DNA from: an uncultured Eubacteriales bacterium
GTDB lineage: Bacteria > Bacillota > Clostridia > Christensenellales > Aristaeellaceae
Reading direction: 5' to 3'
Assembly: GCA_900316415.1 (NCBI GenBank)
Contig: ONCV01000022.1
Coordinates: 1-37,766, forward strand
Length of the DNA stretch: 37,766 nucleotides
Part shown: piece by piece, positions 18,302-29,198 of the stretch
How positions within the stretch are numbered: position 1 is the first letter of the stretch
Layout: each line of letters starts with the position of its first letter
Notes under the pieces: generated by a model
Seen by the model: the letters and a program-made list of their open reading frames with translations, nothing else
Told to the model about the DNA's origin: nothing
The model's database searches: none
Translations under genes and position numbers: made by a program

Positions 18302-19774
18302 ATGCGAAGAAGCGGCATTCTGATGCATATTACCAGCCTTCCCTCCCCCGGAGGCGTCGGCGATCTGGGGCCGGAGGCCTATGCCTTCGCGGATTTCCTG
18401 CAGCGCAGCGGGATGAAGATCTGGCAGGTGCTTCCCGTCGGGCCCACCGGCTACGGGGAGAGCCCCTATCAGTCCCCCTCCGCCTTTGCGGGCAATCCCC
18501 TGCTGATCTCCCTGCCCCTGCTGCGGCAGGAGGGGCTGCTGTCCTATGAGGACGGGGAACTGCTGGTGCCCCGGAATCCGGAGAAGGCCGACTTCGAAGC
18601 CGTGCGGAAGAACAAGCTGCCCCTGCTGCGGCGGGCCTTCGCCCAGTCCGGGGATCGGCTGGCGGAGCAGGTGGACGCCTTCCGCCGGGAAAACGCCTGG
18701 GCGGAGGATTATGCGCTGTTCGCCGCGGTGAAGGAGCATTTTGACGGAAAGATGTGGAGCCAGTGGCCGGACCGGGGCATCCGGAACCGGCGGTTCCTGG
18801 CGCTGCGGAGATATCGCCGGATGCTGCGGGAGGAAATCCGCTTCCATCTGTTCTGCCAGTATCTGTTCCGGAAGCAGTGGCTGGCGCTGAAGAAGTACTG
18901 CAACGACCGGGGGATCTCCCTCTTCGGGGATATGCCCATCTACGTGGCGGAGGATTCCGCCGACACCTGGACGAACCCGAAGGTGTTCCAGCTGGACCGG
19001 AGGCGGATTCCCACCCGGGTGGCGGGCGTTCCGCCGGATTACTTCTCCGCGGACGGTCAGCTCTGGGGAAATCCCCTCTATCGCTGGGACTATCTGGCGA
19101 AGCGGAATTACTCCTGGTGGGTGGACCGGATGCGGGGCATGGCGGATCTGTTCGACATCGTCCGGATCGATCATTTCATCGGCTTCGGGCATTATTTCTC
19201 CATTCCCCACGGGGCGCCTAACGCCCGGGGCGGAAAATGGGTGGACGGCCCCGGCATTCCCCTGTTCCGGACGCTGAAGGAGGCGGTTCCGAACCTGGAG
19301 ATCATCGCGGAGGACCTGGGCGAGGTGAACGATCAGGTCCGGGAACTGCTGGCCTGGACCGGCTATCCGGGCATGAAGGTGCTGTGCTTCGGCTTTGACG
19401 GGGACGAAACCAATCCCCATTTCCCGGGAAACTACACGGCGAACACGGCCCTGTACACCGGCACCCATGATAACGACACCGTGCTGGGCTGGGCGAAGAA
19501 GGCGGACAAAAAGGCCCTCGATTTCGCCCGGAAGGTCCTGGACTTCGAGGAGATCGAAGACGCGCCGGAGGCCTTTGTCCGCGGGGTCATGTCCGCCGTT
19601 TCGGAAACGGCGGTGCTGCCCATGCAGGATGTGCTGGGCCTGGACTCGGACGCCCGGATGAACCTGCCCGGCACCGTGGGCGGAAACTGGCTCTGGCGGA
19701 TGAAGCCGGGCGCCGCCTCCCCGGAGGTGGCGGATCGGCTGCGCCGCCTGGTTGAGGAAACCGGAAGGGCCTGA
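18302..19774 (+). CDS. malQ: 4-alpha-glucanotransferase (amylomaltase, GH77)
   Basis: 490 aa, the usual length of the short bacterial form. It transfers alpha-1,4-glucan chains between acceptors, converting maltodextrins left by phosphorylase into longer substrates. Family blocks run in order: GILMHITSLPSPGGVGDLG at the N-terminus, WQVLPVGPTGYGESPYQS, and then the catalytic nucleophile Asp290 in VRIDHFIGFGHY. The general acid/base Glu337 is in AEDLGEV, and Asp390 is in GTHDNDT. GTVGGNWLWRM lies near the end. The start ATG follows GGAAGGAG at a somewhat long 13-nt spacing. It is downstream of glgP and the secreted unknown, forming a glucan-utilisation group that ends at a hairpin shared with convergent gyrA. 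Confidence 0.96.
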   Translation: MRRSGILMHITSLPSPGGVGDLGPEAYAFADFLQRSGMKIWQVLPVGPTGYGESPYQSPSAFAGNPLLISLPLLRQEGLLSYEDGELLVPRNPEKADFEAVRKNKLPLLRRAFAQSGDRLAEQVDAFRRENAWAEDYALFAAVKEHFDGKMWSQWPDRGIRNRRFLALRRYRRMLREEIRFHLFCQYLFRKQWLALKKYCNDRGISLFGDMPIYVAEDSADTWTNPKVFQLDRRRIPTRVAGVPPDYFSADGQLWGNPLYRWDYLAKRNYSWWVDRMRGMADLFDIVRIDHFIGFGHYFSIPHGAPNARGGKWVDGPGIPLFRTLKEAVPNLEIIAEDLGEVNDQVRELLAWTGYPGMKVLCFGFDGDETNPHFPGNYTANTALYTGTHDNDTVLGWAKKADKKALDFARKVLDFEEIEDAPEAFVRGVMSAVSETAVLPMQDVLGLDSDARMNLPGTVGGNWLWRMKPGAASPEVADRLRRLVEETGRA

Positions 19775-19787
19775 TGGCTTGCATAGC

Positions 19788-19822
19788 AAACGGGACAGAG
19801 GATTAAATCCCCTGTCCCGTTT
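19788..19822. terminator. Shared hairpin between convergent malQ and gyrA
   Basis: AAACGGGACAG and CTGTCCCGTTT form an 11-bp stem, extended by GG/CC after a bulge. On the plus strand it is followed by CGTTTGCTCTT, and on the minus strand by GCTATGC. It probably ends both transcripts, although the U-tracts are modest. Confidence 0.65.
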
Positions 19823-19880
19823 CGTTTGCTCTTCCGTTCTCCGCGGCGGGCGAAACGCCCGCCGCGGGAAGGTCATCTCA

Positions 19881-22388
19881 TCAGATCTCCGGGGCTTCCG
19901 GCGCTTCTCCCGCGTTCTCCGCCATTTCCGGATTTTCGCCCTCGGCTCCCTCTTCCGGCTCCTCCTCCGGCTCGGCCCGGCAGACGGCCACCACCTGGCT
20001 GCCCTCTGCCAGCTTCATGATCCGGACGCCCTGGGTGGCCCGGCCGCACAGCCGCACGTCAGCCGCCCTGGCCCGGATGATGGTGCCGTCGTCCGTGATC
20101 AGCAGGATATCCTCCTCCTCATGCACGAACAGCAGTGCCGCCAGATCGCCGGTCTTCTCCGTCAGGTTCATGGCGCGGATGCCCTTGCCGCCGCGGCCCT
20201 GCTCCCGGTATTCCTCGGGATCGGTTCGCTTTCCGTATCCGTTGGTCGTGATCGCCAGGATCGTGGTATCCGGTTCGATGACAGCGATATCAATCACCTC
20301 ATCGTCCTCGTCCAGCCGCATGGAGCGGACGCCGATGCTGTTCCGGCCCAGGTTCCGCACATGGCGCTCATTGAAGCGGATGCACTTGCCCTTCCGGCTG
20401 CTCAGGAGCATCTCGTCCTCGCCGCTGCTGAGCCGGACGCCGATCAGCTCATCCCCTTCCCGCAGGGCGATGGCGATCAGGCCGTTCTTCCGCAGGTTCC
20501 GGAATTCCTCCAGCACCGTTTTCTTGATCATGGCGTTCCGGGTCGCCATCACCAGATTGAACTCCCCTTCGCTTTCCCGCGGCATGGGCAGCATCGTGGA
20601 AACCTTCTCGCCGCTGGCAATCTGCAGCAGGTTGATGATGGCGGTTCCCCTGGCCTGCCGTCCGGCCTCCGGAATCTGATAGCACTTCAGGCTGTAGACC
20701 CGGCCCAGGTTGGTGAAGAACATGATCTCCTGGTGGGTGGAAACGACGCACATCTGGGTCGTATAGTCCGTTTCCTTCACGCTCAGGCCGCTGACGCCCC
20801 GGCCGCCCCGGTGCTGCGCTCGATAGACGCTGGAGGGCACCCGCTTGACGTAGCCTTCATGGGTCAGGGTCACAACCATGTTCTCTTCCTGGATCAGATC
20901 CTCGACGTCGATCTCGTCCTCGACGATGGTCAACTCGCTCCGGCGCTCATCGCCGAACCGATCCCGGATCTCGCTGATCTCGGTCTTGATGACGTTCATC
21001 AGCTCATGCTCGTCCGCCAGGATCTCCTGCAGCCGGGCAATGGTCTTCTCCAGCTCGACGTATTCCTCCATCAGGCGCTCGCGCTCCAGGCCTGTCAGGC
21101 GGGCCAGGCGCATGTCCAGGATCGCCTGCGCCTGCCGGTCCGTGAACTCGAAGCGCATCATCAGGGCGTCCTTCGCGGTCTGGGTGTCCTTGCTGGCCCG
21201 GATGATGGCCACGATCTCGTCGATATGGTCCAGGGCCTTCAGCAGGCCTTCCAGGATGTGAGCCCGGTTCTGAGCCTTGTTCAGGTCGAAGCGGGTCCGC
21301 CGGGTCACCACGTCCTTCTGGTGCTCCAGATAGTAGTAGATCATCTCCCGCAGGTTCAGCACCCGGGGCTTGCCGTCCACCAGCGCCAGCATGTTCGCGC
21401 CGAAGGTCTCCTGCAGGGAGGTGTGCTTGTACAGCGTGTTCAGCACCACCTGGGGCTGCACATCCTTCTTCAGCTCGATCACGATGCGCATGCCCTGGCG
21501 GTCGTTGGATTCGTCCCGGATGTCGCTGATGCCCTCCAGGCGCTTCTCATGCACCAGGTCGGCGATCTTCCGGACCAGAACCGCCTTGTTCACCTGGTAC
21601 GGAATCTCCGTCACGACGATGCGGCTGCGGTTCGGGCCCATCTCCTCGATGTTGGATTTCGCCCGCACGGTGATCCGGCCGTGCCCGGTGTAATAGGCCT
21701 CCCGGATGCCGCTGCGGCCCATGATCAGTCCGCCGGTGGGGAAATCCGGTCCCTTGATGTGCTGCATCAGGTCGTCAATCGTGCAGTCCGGATTGTCGAT
21801 CATGCAGATGACGCCGTTGATGGTCTCCGTCAGATTGTGGGGCGGAATATTCGTGGCCATGCCCACGGCGATGCCGTTGGAGCCGTTCACCAGCAGGTTC
21901 GGGAACCGGGCCGGCAGCACGGAGGGCTGCTGCAGGGTCTCGTCGAAGTTCGGGTAGAAGTCCACCGTGTCCTTGTCGATGCCGTCCAGCAGGTGCATGG
22001 TCAGCTTCTGCAGCCGCGCCTCGGTGTACCGCATGGCGGCGGCGCCGTCCCCGTCCACGGAGCCGAAGTTTCCCTGGCCCTCGATGAGGGGATAGCGGAT
22101 GTTGAAGGGCTGGGCCAGGCGCACCATGGCGTCATACACGGAGGAATCCCCGTGGGGGTGGAATTTACCCAACACGTCGCCCACGACGCGGGCGCTCTTC
22201 CGGGTGGGCTTGTCCGGGGTCATGCCCAGCTCCTCGGACATGTCGTACAGAATCCGCCGGTGTACGGGCTTCAGTCCGTCCCGCACATCCGGCAGGGCGC
22301 GGTCCACGATGACCGCCATGGCGTAGGCGATGAAGCTCTTCTTCATCTCCTGTTCCAGATTGACCGGAATCAGTTTATCGTTAATCAT
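19881..22388 (-). CDS. gyrA: DNA gyrase subunit A
   Basis: 835 aa. With GyrB it introduces negative supercoils by cutting and resealing DNA. The catalytic Tyr is residue 121 ([10 protein letters not shown]). The quinolone-determining segment reads [14 protein letters not shown], with Ser82 and Asp86 at the E. coli Ser83/Asp87 positions, the quinolone-susceptible state. The wrapping domain holds a GyrA box QHRGGRG (family consensus QRRGGKG). The tail is very acidic ([19 protein letters not shown]). I chose the ATG at 22388 because AGAGG precedes it and family members begin close to ...[13 protein letters not shown]; an ATG at 22421 overlaps the end of gyrB. It is 25 nt downstream of gyrB, in the same operon. 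Confidence 0.97.
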   Translation of the reverse strand: MINDKLIPVNLEQEMKKSFIAYAMAVIVDRALPDVRDGLKPVHRRILYDMSEELGMTPDKPTRKSARVVGDVLGKFHPHGDSSVYDAMVRLAQPFNIRYPLIEGQGNFGSVDGDGAAAMRYTEARLQKLTMHLLDGIDKDTVDFYPNFDETLQQPSVLPARFPNLLVNGSNGIAVGMATNIPPHNLTETINGVICMIDNPDCTIDDLMQHIKGPDFPTGGLIMGRSGIREAYYTGHGRITVRAKSNIEEMGPNRSRIVVTEIPYQVNKAVLVRKIADLVHEKRLEGISDIRDESNDRQGMRIVIELKKDVQPQVVLNTLYKHTSLQETFGANMLALVDGKPRVLNLREMIYYYLEHQKDVVTRRTRFDLNKAQNRAHILEGLLKALDHIDEIVAIIRASKDTQTAKDALMMRFEFTDRQAQAILDMRLARLTGLERERLMEEYVELEKTIARLQEILADEHELMNVIKTEISEIRDRFGDERRSELTIVEDEIDVEDLIQEENMVVTLTHEGYVKRVPSSVYRAQHRGGRGVSGLSVKETDYTTQMCVVSTHQEIMFFTNLGRVYSLKCYQIPEAGRQARGTAIINLLQIASGEKVSTMLPMPRESEGEFNLVMATRNAMIKKTVLEEFRNLRKNGLIAIALREGDELIGVRLSSGEDEMLLSSRKGKCIRFNERHVRNLGRNSIGVRSMRLDEDDEVIDIAVIEPDTTILAITTNGYGKRTDPEEYREQGRGGKGIRAMNLTEKTGDLAALLFVHEEEDILLITDDGTIIRARAADVRLCGRATQGVRIMKLAEGSQVVAVCRAEPEEEPEEGAEGENPEMAENAGEAPEAPEI

Positions 22389-22413
22389 GCTTAGCCTCTG
22401 TCCTGTGAAATTC

Positions 22414-24522
<2,109 letters not shown>

Positions 24523-24531
24523 ATTATACCA
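24523..24531 (-). promoter_or_regulatory. Extended -10 promoter of gyrBA
   Basis: TGGTATAAT on the minus strand is a perfect extended -10 element. The -35 position (TTTCCT) is poor, as is common for extended -10 promoters. It lies directly after the terminator of the preceding gene. Confidence 0.65.
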
Positions 24532-24542
24532 TGTTTTTCGCC

Positions 24543-24584
24543 AAAAGGAAAGCGCCGGAGGGGAGTTTTTTCTCCCTCCGGCGC
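24543..24584 (-). terminator. Terminator of the phosphopantetheinyl transferase gene
   Basis: An 11-bp stem GCGCCGGAGGG / CCCTCCGGCGC with an A-rich loop is followed on the minus strand by TTTCCTTTT. It separates the foldase-Sfp unit from gyrBA. Confidence 0.85.
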
Positions 24585-24613
24585 GTGTTTTTCGCTCCGT
24601 TTTCCGGGGTTTT

Positions 24614-25303
24614 TCAGTCCTCCGGAAAGGCCCCTTCCGGGTTCCGGAGAAGGGTGTCCTCCGCGGCCCGCCATTCCGTCCGGATGTCCTCCGTTCCCAG
24701 CAGGCAGCAGCTGAAGGAATACCCCTCGGCGATCTCCTTCTCCCCATACCGCACGCCCGGCTCCGGGCGCAGCGCGGAGAAGGAATTCATCTCCAGATTC
24801 AGTCCCCGTCCGTCCGCTTTCAGGAAGCTCTCCTTGCGCGTCCAGATCCGGGCAAACAGCCTTTGCCATTCCCCGGGGTCGGGGACCGCCTCCAGCGCCG
24901 CGCACTCCTCCGGATGGAAGAAGCGCCGTGCCAGGCGTTCATCCCCCCGGCCGATCCGCTCCACGTCGCACCCCACCGGCCCGTCCGCCATCGCGCACAG
25001 GGCCCATTCGCCGCTGTGGCTCAGGCTGAACTGCAGCCCGGGGTTGCCGGCCAGGAAGGGCTTTCCGTAAGGGCCCTCGGAGATCTCCGCCCGGGCCGCG
25101 TCGATTCCCCGCCGCTTCAGCGCCAGCATCAGCAGGATGCCGGCTCCCAGGCTCTGCTGCCTTCCCTCCGGAAAGCGAAAGGCCTCCGCCTTTCGCCGCC
25201 TTCGCTCCGGCATGCGCGCCATCCAGGCGCGGTACAGGCTTTCCTCCCGCAGCGGCGCCAGGTTCATCCAGGTGATTTCACAGTGATGCGCTGTTTCCGC
25301 CAT
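24614..25303 (-). CDS. 4'-phosphopantetheinyl transferase, Sfp family
   Basis: 229 aa. It moves the 4'-phosphopantetheine arm from coenzyme A onto a serine of carrier proteins. The Sfp signature is complete: FSLSHSGEWALCAM, PVGCDVERI (metal ligands Asp113 and Glu115), FFHPEE, and WTRKESFLKADGRGL with catalytic Glu158 and Lys162. The preferred start is the ATG at 25303, 8 nt after the foldase stop, giving a first strand CEITWMNLAPL; no strong ribosome binding site is visible, so coupled translation is likely. Sfp-type enzymes have broad carrier specificity and often serve nonribosomal peptide or polyketide synthases. No such synthase is in the window, and it could instead be the cell's only holo-ACP synthase. 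Confidence 0.9.
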   Translation of the reverse strand: MAETAHHCEITWMNLAPLREESLYRAWMARMPERRRRKAEAFRFPEGRQQSLGAGILLMLALKRRGIDAARAEISEGPYGKPFLAGNPGLQFSLSHSGEWALCAMADGPVGCDVERIGRGDERLARRFFHPEECAALEAVPDPGEWQRLFARIWTRKESFLKADGRGLNLEMNSFSALRPEPGVRYGEKEIAEGYSFSCCLLGTEDIRTEWRAAEDTLLRNPEGAFPED

Positions 25304-25311
25304 TTGCCGTT

Positions 25312-26880
25312 TTACTGGTCCCCGGCCAGCGTCTCCTCCGTGGCTTCCGTGGTCTCCACGGATTCCGCCTGCTGGGCCTGCGCCGCGTCCATGATGGCCT
25401 GGCCTTCGTCCGTATACACGATCTCGGCGGCGTCCATCCATTCCCCGACCATCTTGGAAACAGCTTCGCTTTCCTTGTCGCTGATCAGCTCTTCCTTCAT
25501 CCGGTCATGCATCTCCGGGGTCATCTCCACCGGGCCGGCGGGGATATCGCGGGTGTAATGCAGCAGATGGATGCCGTTGGTGCCCAGCACGGGCTCGCTC
25601 ACGTCCCCCACCTTCTCGAGCGCCATGGCGCCGGCGGTGAAGGCCGGATCCCACAGAATGCTTTCCTGATGCACCGCGTAGCCGTTCTTCAGGTTCTCCT
25701 CGATCTCCATGCCCGGATCATTGCCGTATTCCTTGATCAGATCCTCGAAGGAGGTTCCGGCCTGATACTTGGCCATGATCTCCTCCACCTGATCCTTCAC
25801 GCTGTCCAGAATCGCCTGCTTCGCCGCGTCCACCTGCTCCTGGGTCACGGGCTCCTTCGGCTCCTCCGTCGGCGCTTCGGTGGCTTCCTCCGCGGCGGGG
25901 GCTTCGGCAGTCTCCTCCGCGGGCGCTTCCGTGGCTTCCTCCGCGGGGGCTTCGGCGGTCTCCTCCGCCGCGTCCCCGGTCAGCTCCTCGCCCGCCGGCT
26001 GCGTCTGCTCCTCGGCCTCCTGCTGCTCCTCCAGCCGCGCGGACAGCTCCTGATAGGTCTTCATCAGGTTCTCATCCACTTTCAGCAGAATATGGGTGAT
26101 TCCCCGGTATCCTTCCGGCACGTACTTGCTTTCCGCACCCATGTACTTCGTGTAATACTCATACATGGGCACGTTGCCCTCGAACTGCTGCCGGTCCGAC
26201 TCGACCTGGCCGTCGAAATAGGCCTTGATCTCGTCCTCCGTCACTTCGAATTCGCCCAGAACCGCCTTCTGCACATTCCTGCGCATCGCGGTCTCCCGGG
26301 AGCTGGTCACAAATTCCTCCACATAGGATTCTTCCGTATAGCCATAGTTGCTCTCCAGGTAGGACAGCGCCTGCAGCCGGGCCGCGGCCTTCTCCTCCTC
26401 GGTGGACTCCTCCGTCGCGCCGCCCATGTACGTCGCGTACTGGGTGACGGCGTTCTCCCACTCTTCCCGGGCCTGCGCCTCGTATTCCGCCTTCTGTTCC
26501 TCGGTCATCTCCTCCGTCCCGAGCTCGGCGGCCTTCTGATGATACAGGGCGCTCTCGATGGCCCACTGCATGCCGGCGGCCTTCAGCGCGGTCAGCATAT
26601 CCGGATCATCCGCGGAATAGCCCTGGGACGTGTAGTAGCTGGTGTAATAGTCCACCAGGCCCTGCATGTCCTCATTGTTGCTCCAGATTTCATCCCCGTT
26701 CACGGAGACGAGCAGCACGGGCTCCTCCTCGGCCGTTTCCTCCGCTGCCGTTTCCTCCGCGGGCTCCGTTTCGGTCAGATCGGCCACCACCGCGGCCTCC
26801 GTCCCCTCCGCCAGGGCGCAGCCCAGCAGCATCGTCAGGGCCACCAGTATCGCGCTGATCCTTCTGATCCAGTTCTCCAT
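25312..26880 (-). CDS. PrsA-like secreted peptidyl-prolyl isomerase/foldase with an insert in the parvulin domain
   Basis: 522 aa. It is a membrane-anchored foldase outside the cell. The N-terminus has a signal peptide with a possible lipobox LLGC (Cys21). A SurA/PrsA-type N-domain follows (VNGDEIWSNNEDMQGLVDYY and long helices). The parvulin domain starts RGITHILLKVDE and ends with the last strand NGIHLLHYTRDIP, including SFEDLIKEYGNDPG and VGDVSEPVLG. Between its first strand and first helix lies a coiled, acidic stretch of about 85 residues with near-identical EETAEAPAEEATEAPA units (25865-26040). A C-terminal acidic tail follows. The ATG at 26880 has AAAGGAG upstream, and a promoter lies at 26929-26957. 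Co-transcribed with the Sfp-type gene. Confidence 0.85.
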   Translation of the reverse strand: MENWIRRISAILVALTMLLGCALAEGTEAAVVADLTETEPAEETAAEETAEEEPVLLVSVNGDEIWSNNEDMQGLVDYYTSYYTSQGYSADDPDMLTALKAAGMQWAIESALYHQKAAELGTEEMTEEQKAEYEAQAREEWENAVTQYATYMGGATEESTEEEKAAARLQALSYLESNYGYTEESYVEEFVTSSRETAMRRNVQKAVLGEFEVTEDEIKAYFDGQVESDRQQFEGNVPMYEYYTKYMGAESKYVPEGYRGITHILLKVDENLMKTYQELSARLEEQQEAEEQTQPAGEELTGDAAEETAEAPAEEATEAPAEETAEAPAAEEATEAPTEEPKEPVTQEQVDAAKQAILDSVKDQVEEIMAKYQAGTSFEDLIKEYGNDPGMEIEENLKNGYAVHQESILWDPAFTAGAMALEKVGDVSEPVLGTNGIHLLHYTRDIPAGPVEMTPEMHDRMKEELISDKESEAVSKMVGEWMDAAEIVYTDEGQAIMDAAQAQQAESVETTEATEETLAGDQ

Positions 26881-26901
26881 GGCAATCAAGCTCCTTTCCG
26901 T

Positions 26902-26920
26902 GCCGCCTCCCATCGGCGGC
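26902..26920 (-). other. Hairpin in the foldase 5' leader
   Basis: GCCGCC and GGCGGC pair across a 7-nt loop, ending shortly before the AAAGGAG ribosome binding site of the PrsA-like gene. It may tune translation; no class recognised. Confidence 0.45.
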
Positions 26921-26928
26921 GATGCCCT

Positions 26929-26957
26929 ATTATAGCCCATTTTCCCCATTCCCACAA
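26929..26957 (-). promoter_or_regulatory. Promoter of the PrsA-like gene
   Basis: TTGTGG (26952-26957) and TATAAT (26929-26934) with a 17-bp spacer. Just upstream, GTGAACGTTCT and GTGAATGTT on the plus strand form a loose direct repeat (26966-26986) that might be a regulator site. Confidence 0.7.
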
Positions 26958-27010
26958 GAAGCGCCGTGTGAACGTTCTGTGAATGTTTCGGCGGGCCAGC
27001 CCTCCGGGGA

Positions 27011-27039
27011 AAAACAAAAAAAGCGACCGGACAGGTCGC
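27011..27039 (-). terminator. Terminator of the tRNA operon
   Basis: GCGACC / GGTCGC stem with a 5-nt loop followed on the minus strand by TTTTTTTGTTTTT, 6 nt after tRNA-Glu. Confidence 0.9.
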
Positions 27040-27044
27040 GTGCG

Positions 27045-27117
27045 CAGCTCCGACGGGATTCGAACCCGTGTTTCCGCCTTGAGAGGGCGGCGTCCTAGGC
27101 CTCTAGACAACGGAGCC
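27045..27117 (-). tRNA. tRNA-Glu (anticodon CTC)
   Basis: Minus-strand cloverleaf: acceptor GGCTCCG / CGGAGCT (a G-U closing pair), D-arm with GTCTAGAGGCCTAGGAC, anticodon stem CCGCC/GGCGG with loop CTCTCAA, and T-arm CGGGTTCGAATCCCG. The anticodon CTC reads GAG, a common codon in this GC-rich DNA. CCA is not encoded. It is 11 nt downstream of tRNA-Gln and shares its promoter and terminator. Confidence 0.95.
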
Positions 27118-27128
27118 AAAAAGAAAAG

Positions 27129-27199
27129 CTGGGGAACTAGGATTCGAACCTAGACAATACGAGTCAGAGTCGTAGGTGCTGCCGTTACACCATTCCCCA
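27129..27199 (-). tRNA. tRNA-Gln (anticodon CTG)
   Basis: Minus-strand cloverleaf: acceptor TGGGGAA / TTCCCCA, D-loop with GTGTAACGGCAGCAC, anticodon stem TACGA/TCGTA with loop CTCTGAC, and T-arm CTAGGTTCGAATCCTAG. The anticodon CTG reads CAG. CCA is not encoded. First gene of the two-tRNA operon. Confidence 0.95.
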
Positions 27200-27227
27200 A
27201 CAGGCAGCTTTCTTGGCTGCGGGGGCT

Positions 27228-27256
27228 ATTATAGCAAAGCTTCCCCTCCCTGTCAA
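27228..27256 (-). promoter_or_regulatory. Consensus promoter of the tRNA-Gln-tRNA-Glu operon
   Basis: TTGACA (27251-27256) and TATAAT (27228-27233) with a 17-bp spacer, both hexamers perfect. It lies in the 83-bp gap after the FabG-like gene. Confidence 0.9.
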
Positions 27257-27282
27257 GCGGAATTTTGGAAAAAATGGGGCGA

Positions 27283-27999
27283 TTACATTTTCCATCCGCC
27301 GTTCACCGGGATCACCTGCCCGGTGATGTAACCCGCGCCGTCGCCCGCCAGGAAGAAGGCCGTCTCCGCCACGTCCTCCGGCGTGCCCATGCGCCCCAGG
27401 GGAATCTCCCCGGCGATCTCCTCCTTCTCCTCCGGGGACAGATGATCGTTCATCTCCGTATCGATCATGCCCGGCGCGATGCAGTTCACCCGGACGCCGG
27501 CCCCGGCGGCCTCCTTCGCCGCCGCCTGGGTCAGGGCGATCACCGCGGCCTTGGAGGCGGAATAGACCGCCTCGCAGGAGGCGCCGTCCTGCCCCCAGAT
27601 GGAGGATACCGTCAGAATGCATCCCTTCCGCCGCCAGAACATGCCCGGCAGCACTTCCCGGATGGCTGCGAAGGTTCCGAACAGATTCGTGTCCATCACC
27701 CGCCGGAACTCCTCATCCGTTGTATCCATCAGCATCTTCGTCAGGGAGACGCCCGCGCAGCAGATCAGCACGTCGATGGGGCCAGCCGTCTCCTCCGCCC
27801 GGCGGACGGCGCGGGCCGTCTGCTCCGTCTCCGTCCCATCCGCCCGGATCGCCTCCGCGCCGGTTTCCGCCGCCAGCTTCCCGGCCGCTTCCCCGGACCG
27901 GTTCCAGGTGAAGCAGACCCGGTCCCCCGCCGCGGCGAACCGGCGAACCATGGCGGCGCCGATACCCCGGGATCCGCCGATAATCAGTACACTGCGCAT
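27283..27999 (-). CDS. Short-chain dehydrogenase, FabG-like 3-oxoacyl-ACP reductase
   Basis: 238 aa. The NAD(P)-binding glycine motif is IIGGSRGIGAAMV (residues 6-18). The strand that is normally NNAG reads ICCAGVS. The catalytic set is Ser in VSSIWGQ and YSASKAA (Tyr-x3-Lys), and the end TGQVIPVNGGW is typical of FabG. If it is FabG, it reduces beta-ketoacyl-ACP in fatty-acid synthesis. It stands alone here without other fab genes, so another short-chain dehydrogenase substrate remains possible. The ATG at 27999 follows GGGGAGG. Probably last in the pepP-efp-CD1247 operon, after a strong hairpin. Confidence 0.88.
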   Translation of the reverse strand: MRSVLIIGGSRGIGAAMVRRFAAAGDRVCFTWNRSGEAAGKLAAETGAEAIRADGTETEQTARAVRRAEETAGPIDVLICCAGVSLTKMLMDTTDEEFRRVMDTNLFGTFAAIREVLPGMFWRRKGCILTVSSIWGQDGASCEAVYSASKAAVIALTQAAAKEAAGAGVRVNCIAPGMIDTEMNDHLSPEEKEEIAGEIPLGRMGTPEDVAETAFFLAGDGAGYITGQVIPVNGGWKM

Positions 28000-28019
28000 G
28001 CTTATCCTCCCCGAATGCA

Positions 28020-28047
28020 AACGCAGCCGCCCCGAGGCGGCTGCGTT
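28020..28047 (-). other. Strong hairpin before the FabG-like gene
   Basis: A perfect 12-bp stem (AACGCAGCCGCC / GGCGGCTGCGTT) with a 4-nt loop, followed only by TGCATTCG, so the U-tract is nearly absent. It ends just ahead of the GGGGAGG site of the next gene. It could be a weak terminator or an RNA-stabilising element. Confidence 0.6.
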
Positions 28048-28090
28048 CAAACAGGATGCGGGTCCTCCCCGCGAGTATCCGGACAAAAGG

Positions 28091-28513
28091 TCAGTCCACA
28101 TCCTCCGGCAGCTCCGGGAAAAGCTCCTCCCCGCAGTTGGGGCAGGGATGGTCCTCTTCCAGATCCAGTTCGTCGGGATCCAGCTCCACCGTTTCGTGGC
28201 AGTGCGGGCATTCGTACAGCAGGGAGCCGTCCAGCTCCACATCGTCCCCGTCTTCCCCGTCTTCGTCGCCGGCGTACTCCTCGTCTTCCTCGTCGTACAG
28301 GTCGGCCTCCAGGTCCGCCAGGTCCTCGTCGATGCTTTCCACGTATTCGCTCAGCTCGCCGTGGGCATCGGACAGGGCCTCAATGCTTTCCGCCGTCTCA
28401 CCCATCACGTCCAGCATCTCCAGCATCAGGCGGTTCACGCCCTCCTCCGGATTCAGCTTCATGCCCGCGGCCAGTCCCCGCAGATAGGAAATGCGATCCG
28501 TCAGCTTGCTCAT
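28091..28513 (-). CDS. CD1247-type N-terminal domain protein with zinc ribbon
   Basis: 140 aa. The N-terminus (MSKLTDRISYLRGLAAGMKL) matches the conserved start of the small Clostridia family named after C. difficile CD1247. The middle is a helical then highly acidic stretch (DEEDEEYAGDEDGEDGDDVE). The C-terminus is a zinc ribbon with CPHC and CPNC pairs about 24 residues apart. The function is unknown; a nucleic-acid or protein-binding regulator is plausible from the fold. It lies 13 nt after efp with GGAGG before the ATG, so translation is probably coupled to efp. Confidence 0.82.
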   Translation of the reverse strand: MSKLTDRISYLRGLAAGMKLNPEEGVNRLMLEMLDVMGETAESIEALSDAHGELSEYVESIDEDLADLEADLYDEEDEEYAGDEDGEDGDDVELDGSLLYECPHCHETVELDPDELDLEEDHPCPNCGEELFPELPEDVD

Positions 28514-28526
28514 GCCTTTCCTCCGA

Positions 28527-29084
28527 TTACGCGCGCTTCAGATATTCCCCGGTCCGGGTATCGATCTGAATCTTGTCGCCGGTGTTGATGAACAGCGGCA
28601 CCTGCAGGGTAAAGCCGGTCTCCAGCGTCGCGGGCTTGTAGGTGTTGGAAGCCGTGTCTCCCGCGAAGCCGGGCTCGGTGTCCGTCACTTCCAGAACCAC
28701 GAAGTTCGGCGCTTCGACGGAGAAGGCCTTGCCCTTGAAGAAGCGCATGGTCACGTTGGTGCCTTCCTTCACGTAGGGGATGGCATCCTCGACCTGGTCA
28801 CGGGTCATGGGCAGCTGCTCATAGGTTTCCACATCCATGAAGTAGTACAGGTCGCCGTCGTTGTACACGTACTGCATTTCCTTGGTCTCGATGATGGCCC
28901 GGGGCATCTTGTCCGTGGGGTTGAAGCTGCGTTCCACGACCGCGCCGGTCATCACATTCTTGATCTTCGTGCGGACAAAGGCGGCACCCTTTCCGGGCTT
29001 GACGTGCTGAAAGTCAACGATGTTCCAGACGCCGCCGTCCCACTCCACGGTAATGCCCTTCTTGAAATCTCCAGCTGTGATCAT
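28527..29084 (-). CDS. efp: Translation elongation factor P
   Basis: 185 aa, full length. EF-P binds ribosomes stalled on proline stretches and promotes peptide bond formation. The KOW-like N-domain carries the tip loop [10 protein letters not shown] with Lys32 at the modifiable position. The OB-fold domains contain [14 protein letters not shown] and the C-terminal signature [20 protein letters not shown]. The ATG follows GAGGAGG. It lies downstream of the Xaa-Pro peptidase gene, the conserved pepP-efp pairing of Firmicutes. The proline-rich surface proteins and the foldase in this window would be natural clients, which is inference. Confidence 0.98.
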   Translation of the reverse strand: MITAGDFKKGITVEWDGGVWNIVDFQHVKPGKGAAFVRTKIKNVMTGAVVERSFNPTDKMPRAIIETKEMQYVYNDGDLYYFMDVETYEQLPMTRDQVEDAIPYVKEGTNVTMRFFKGKAFSVEAPNFVVLEVTDTEPGFAGDTASNTYKPATLETGFTLQVPLFINTGDKIQIDTRTGEYLKRA

Positions 29085-29198
29085 GGTGGTTCCTCCTCGT
29101 TTCTGATTCTTTCTGTCGTAGGAAAATTGGGAAGCATGTTGGGTTCGGAAGCGCGGTTCCTTTCCCGCGGCGCAGGCCTGCGGGCGGGCCGTTCTTCC

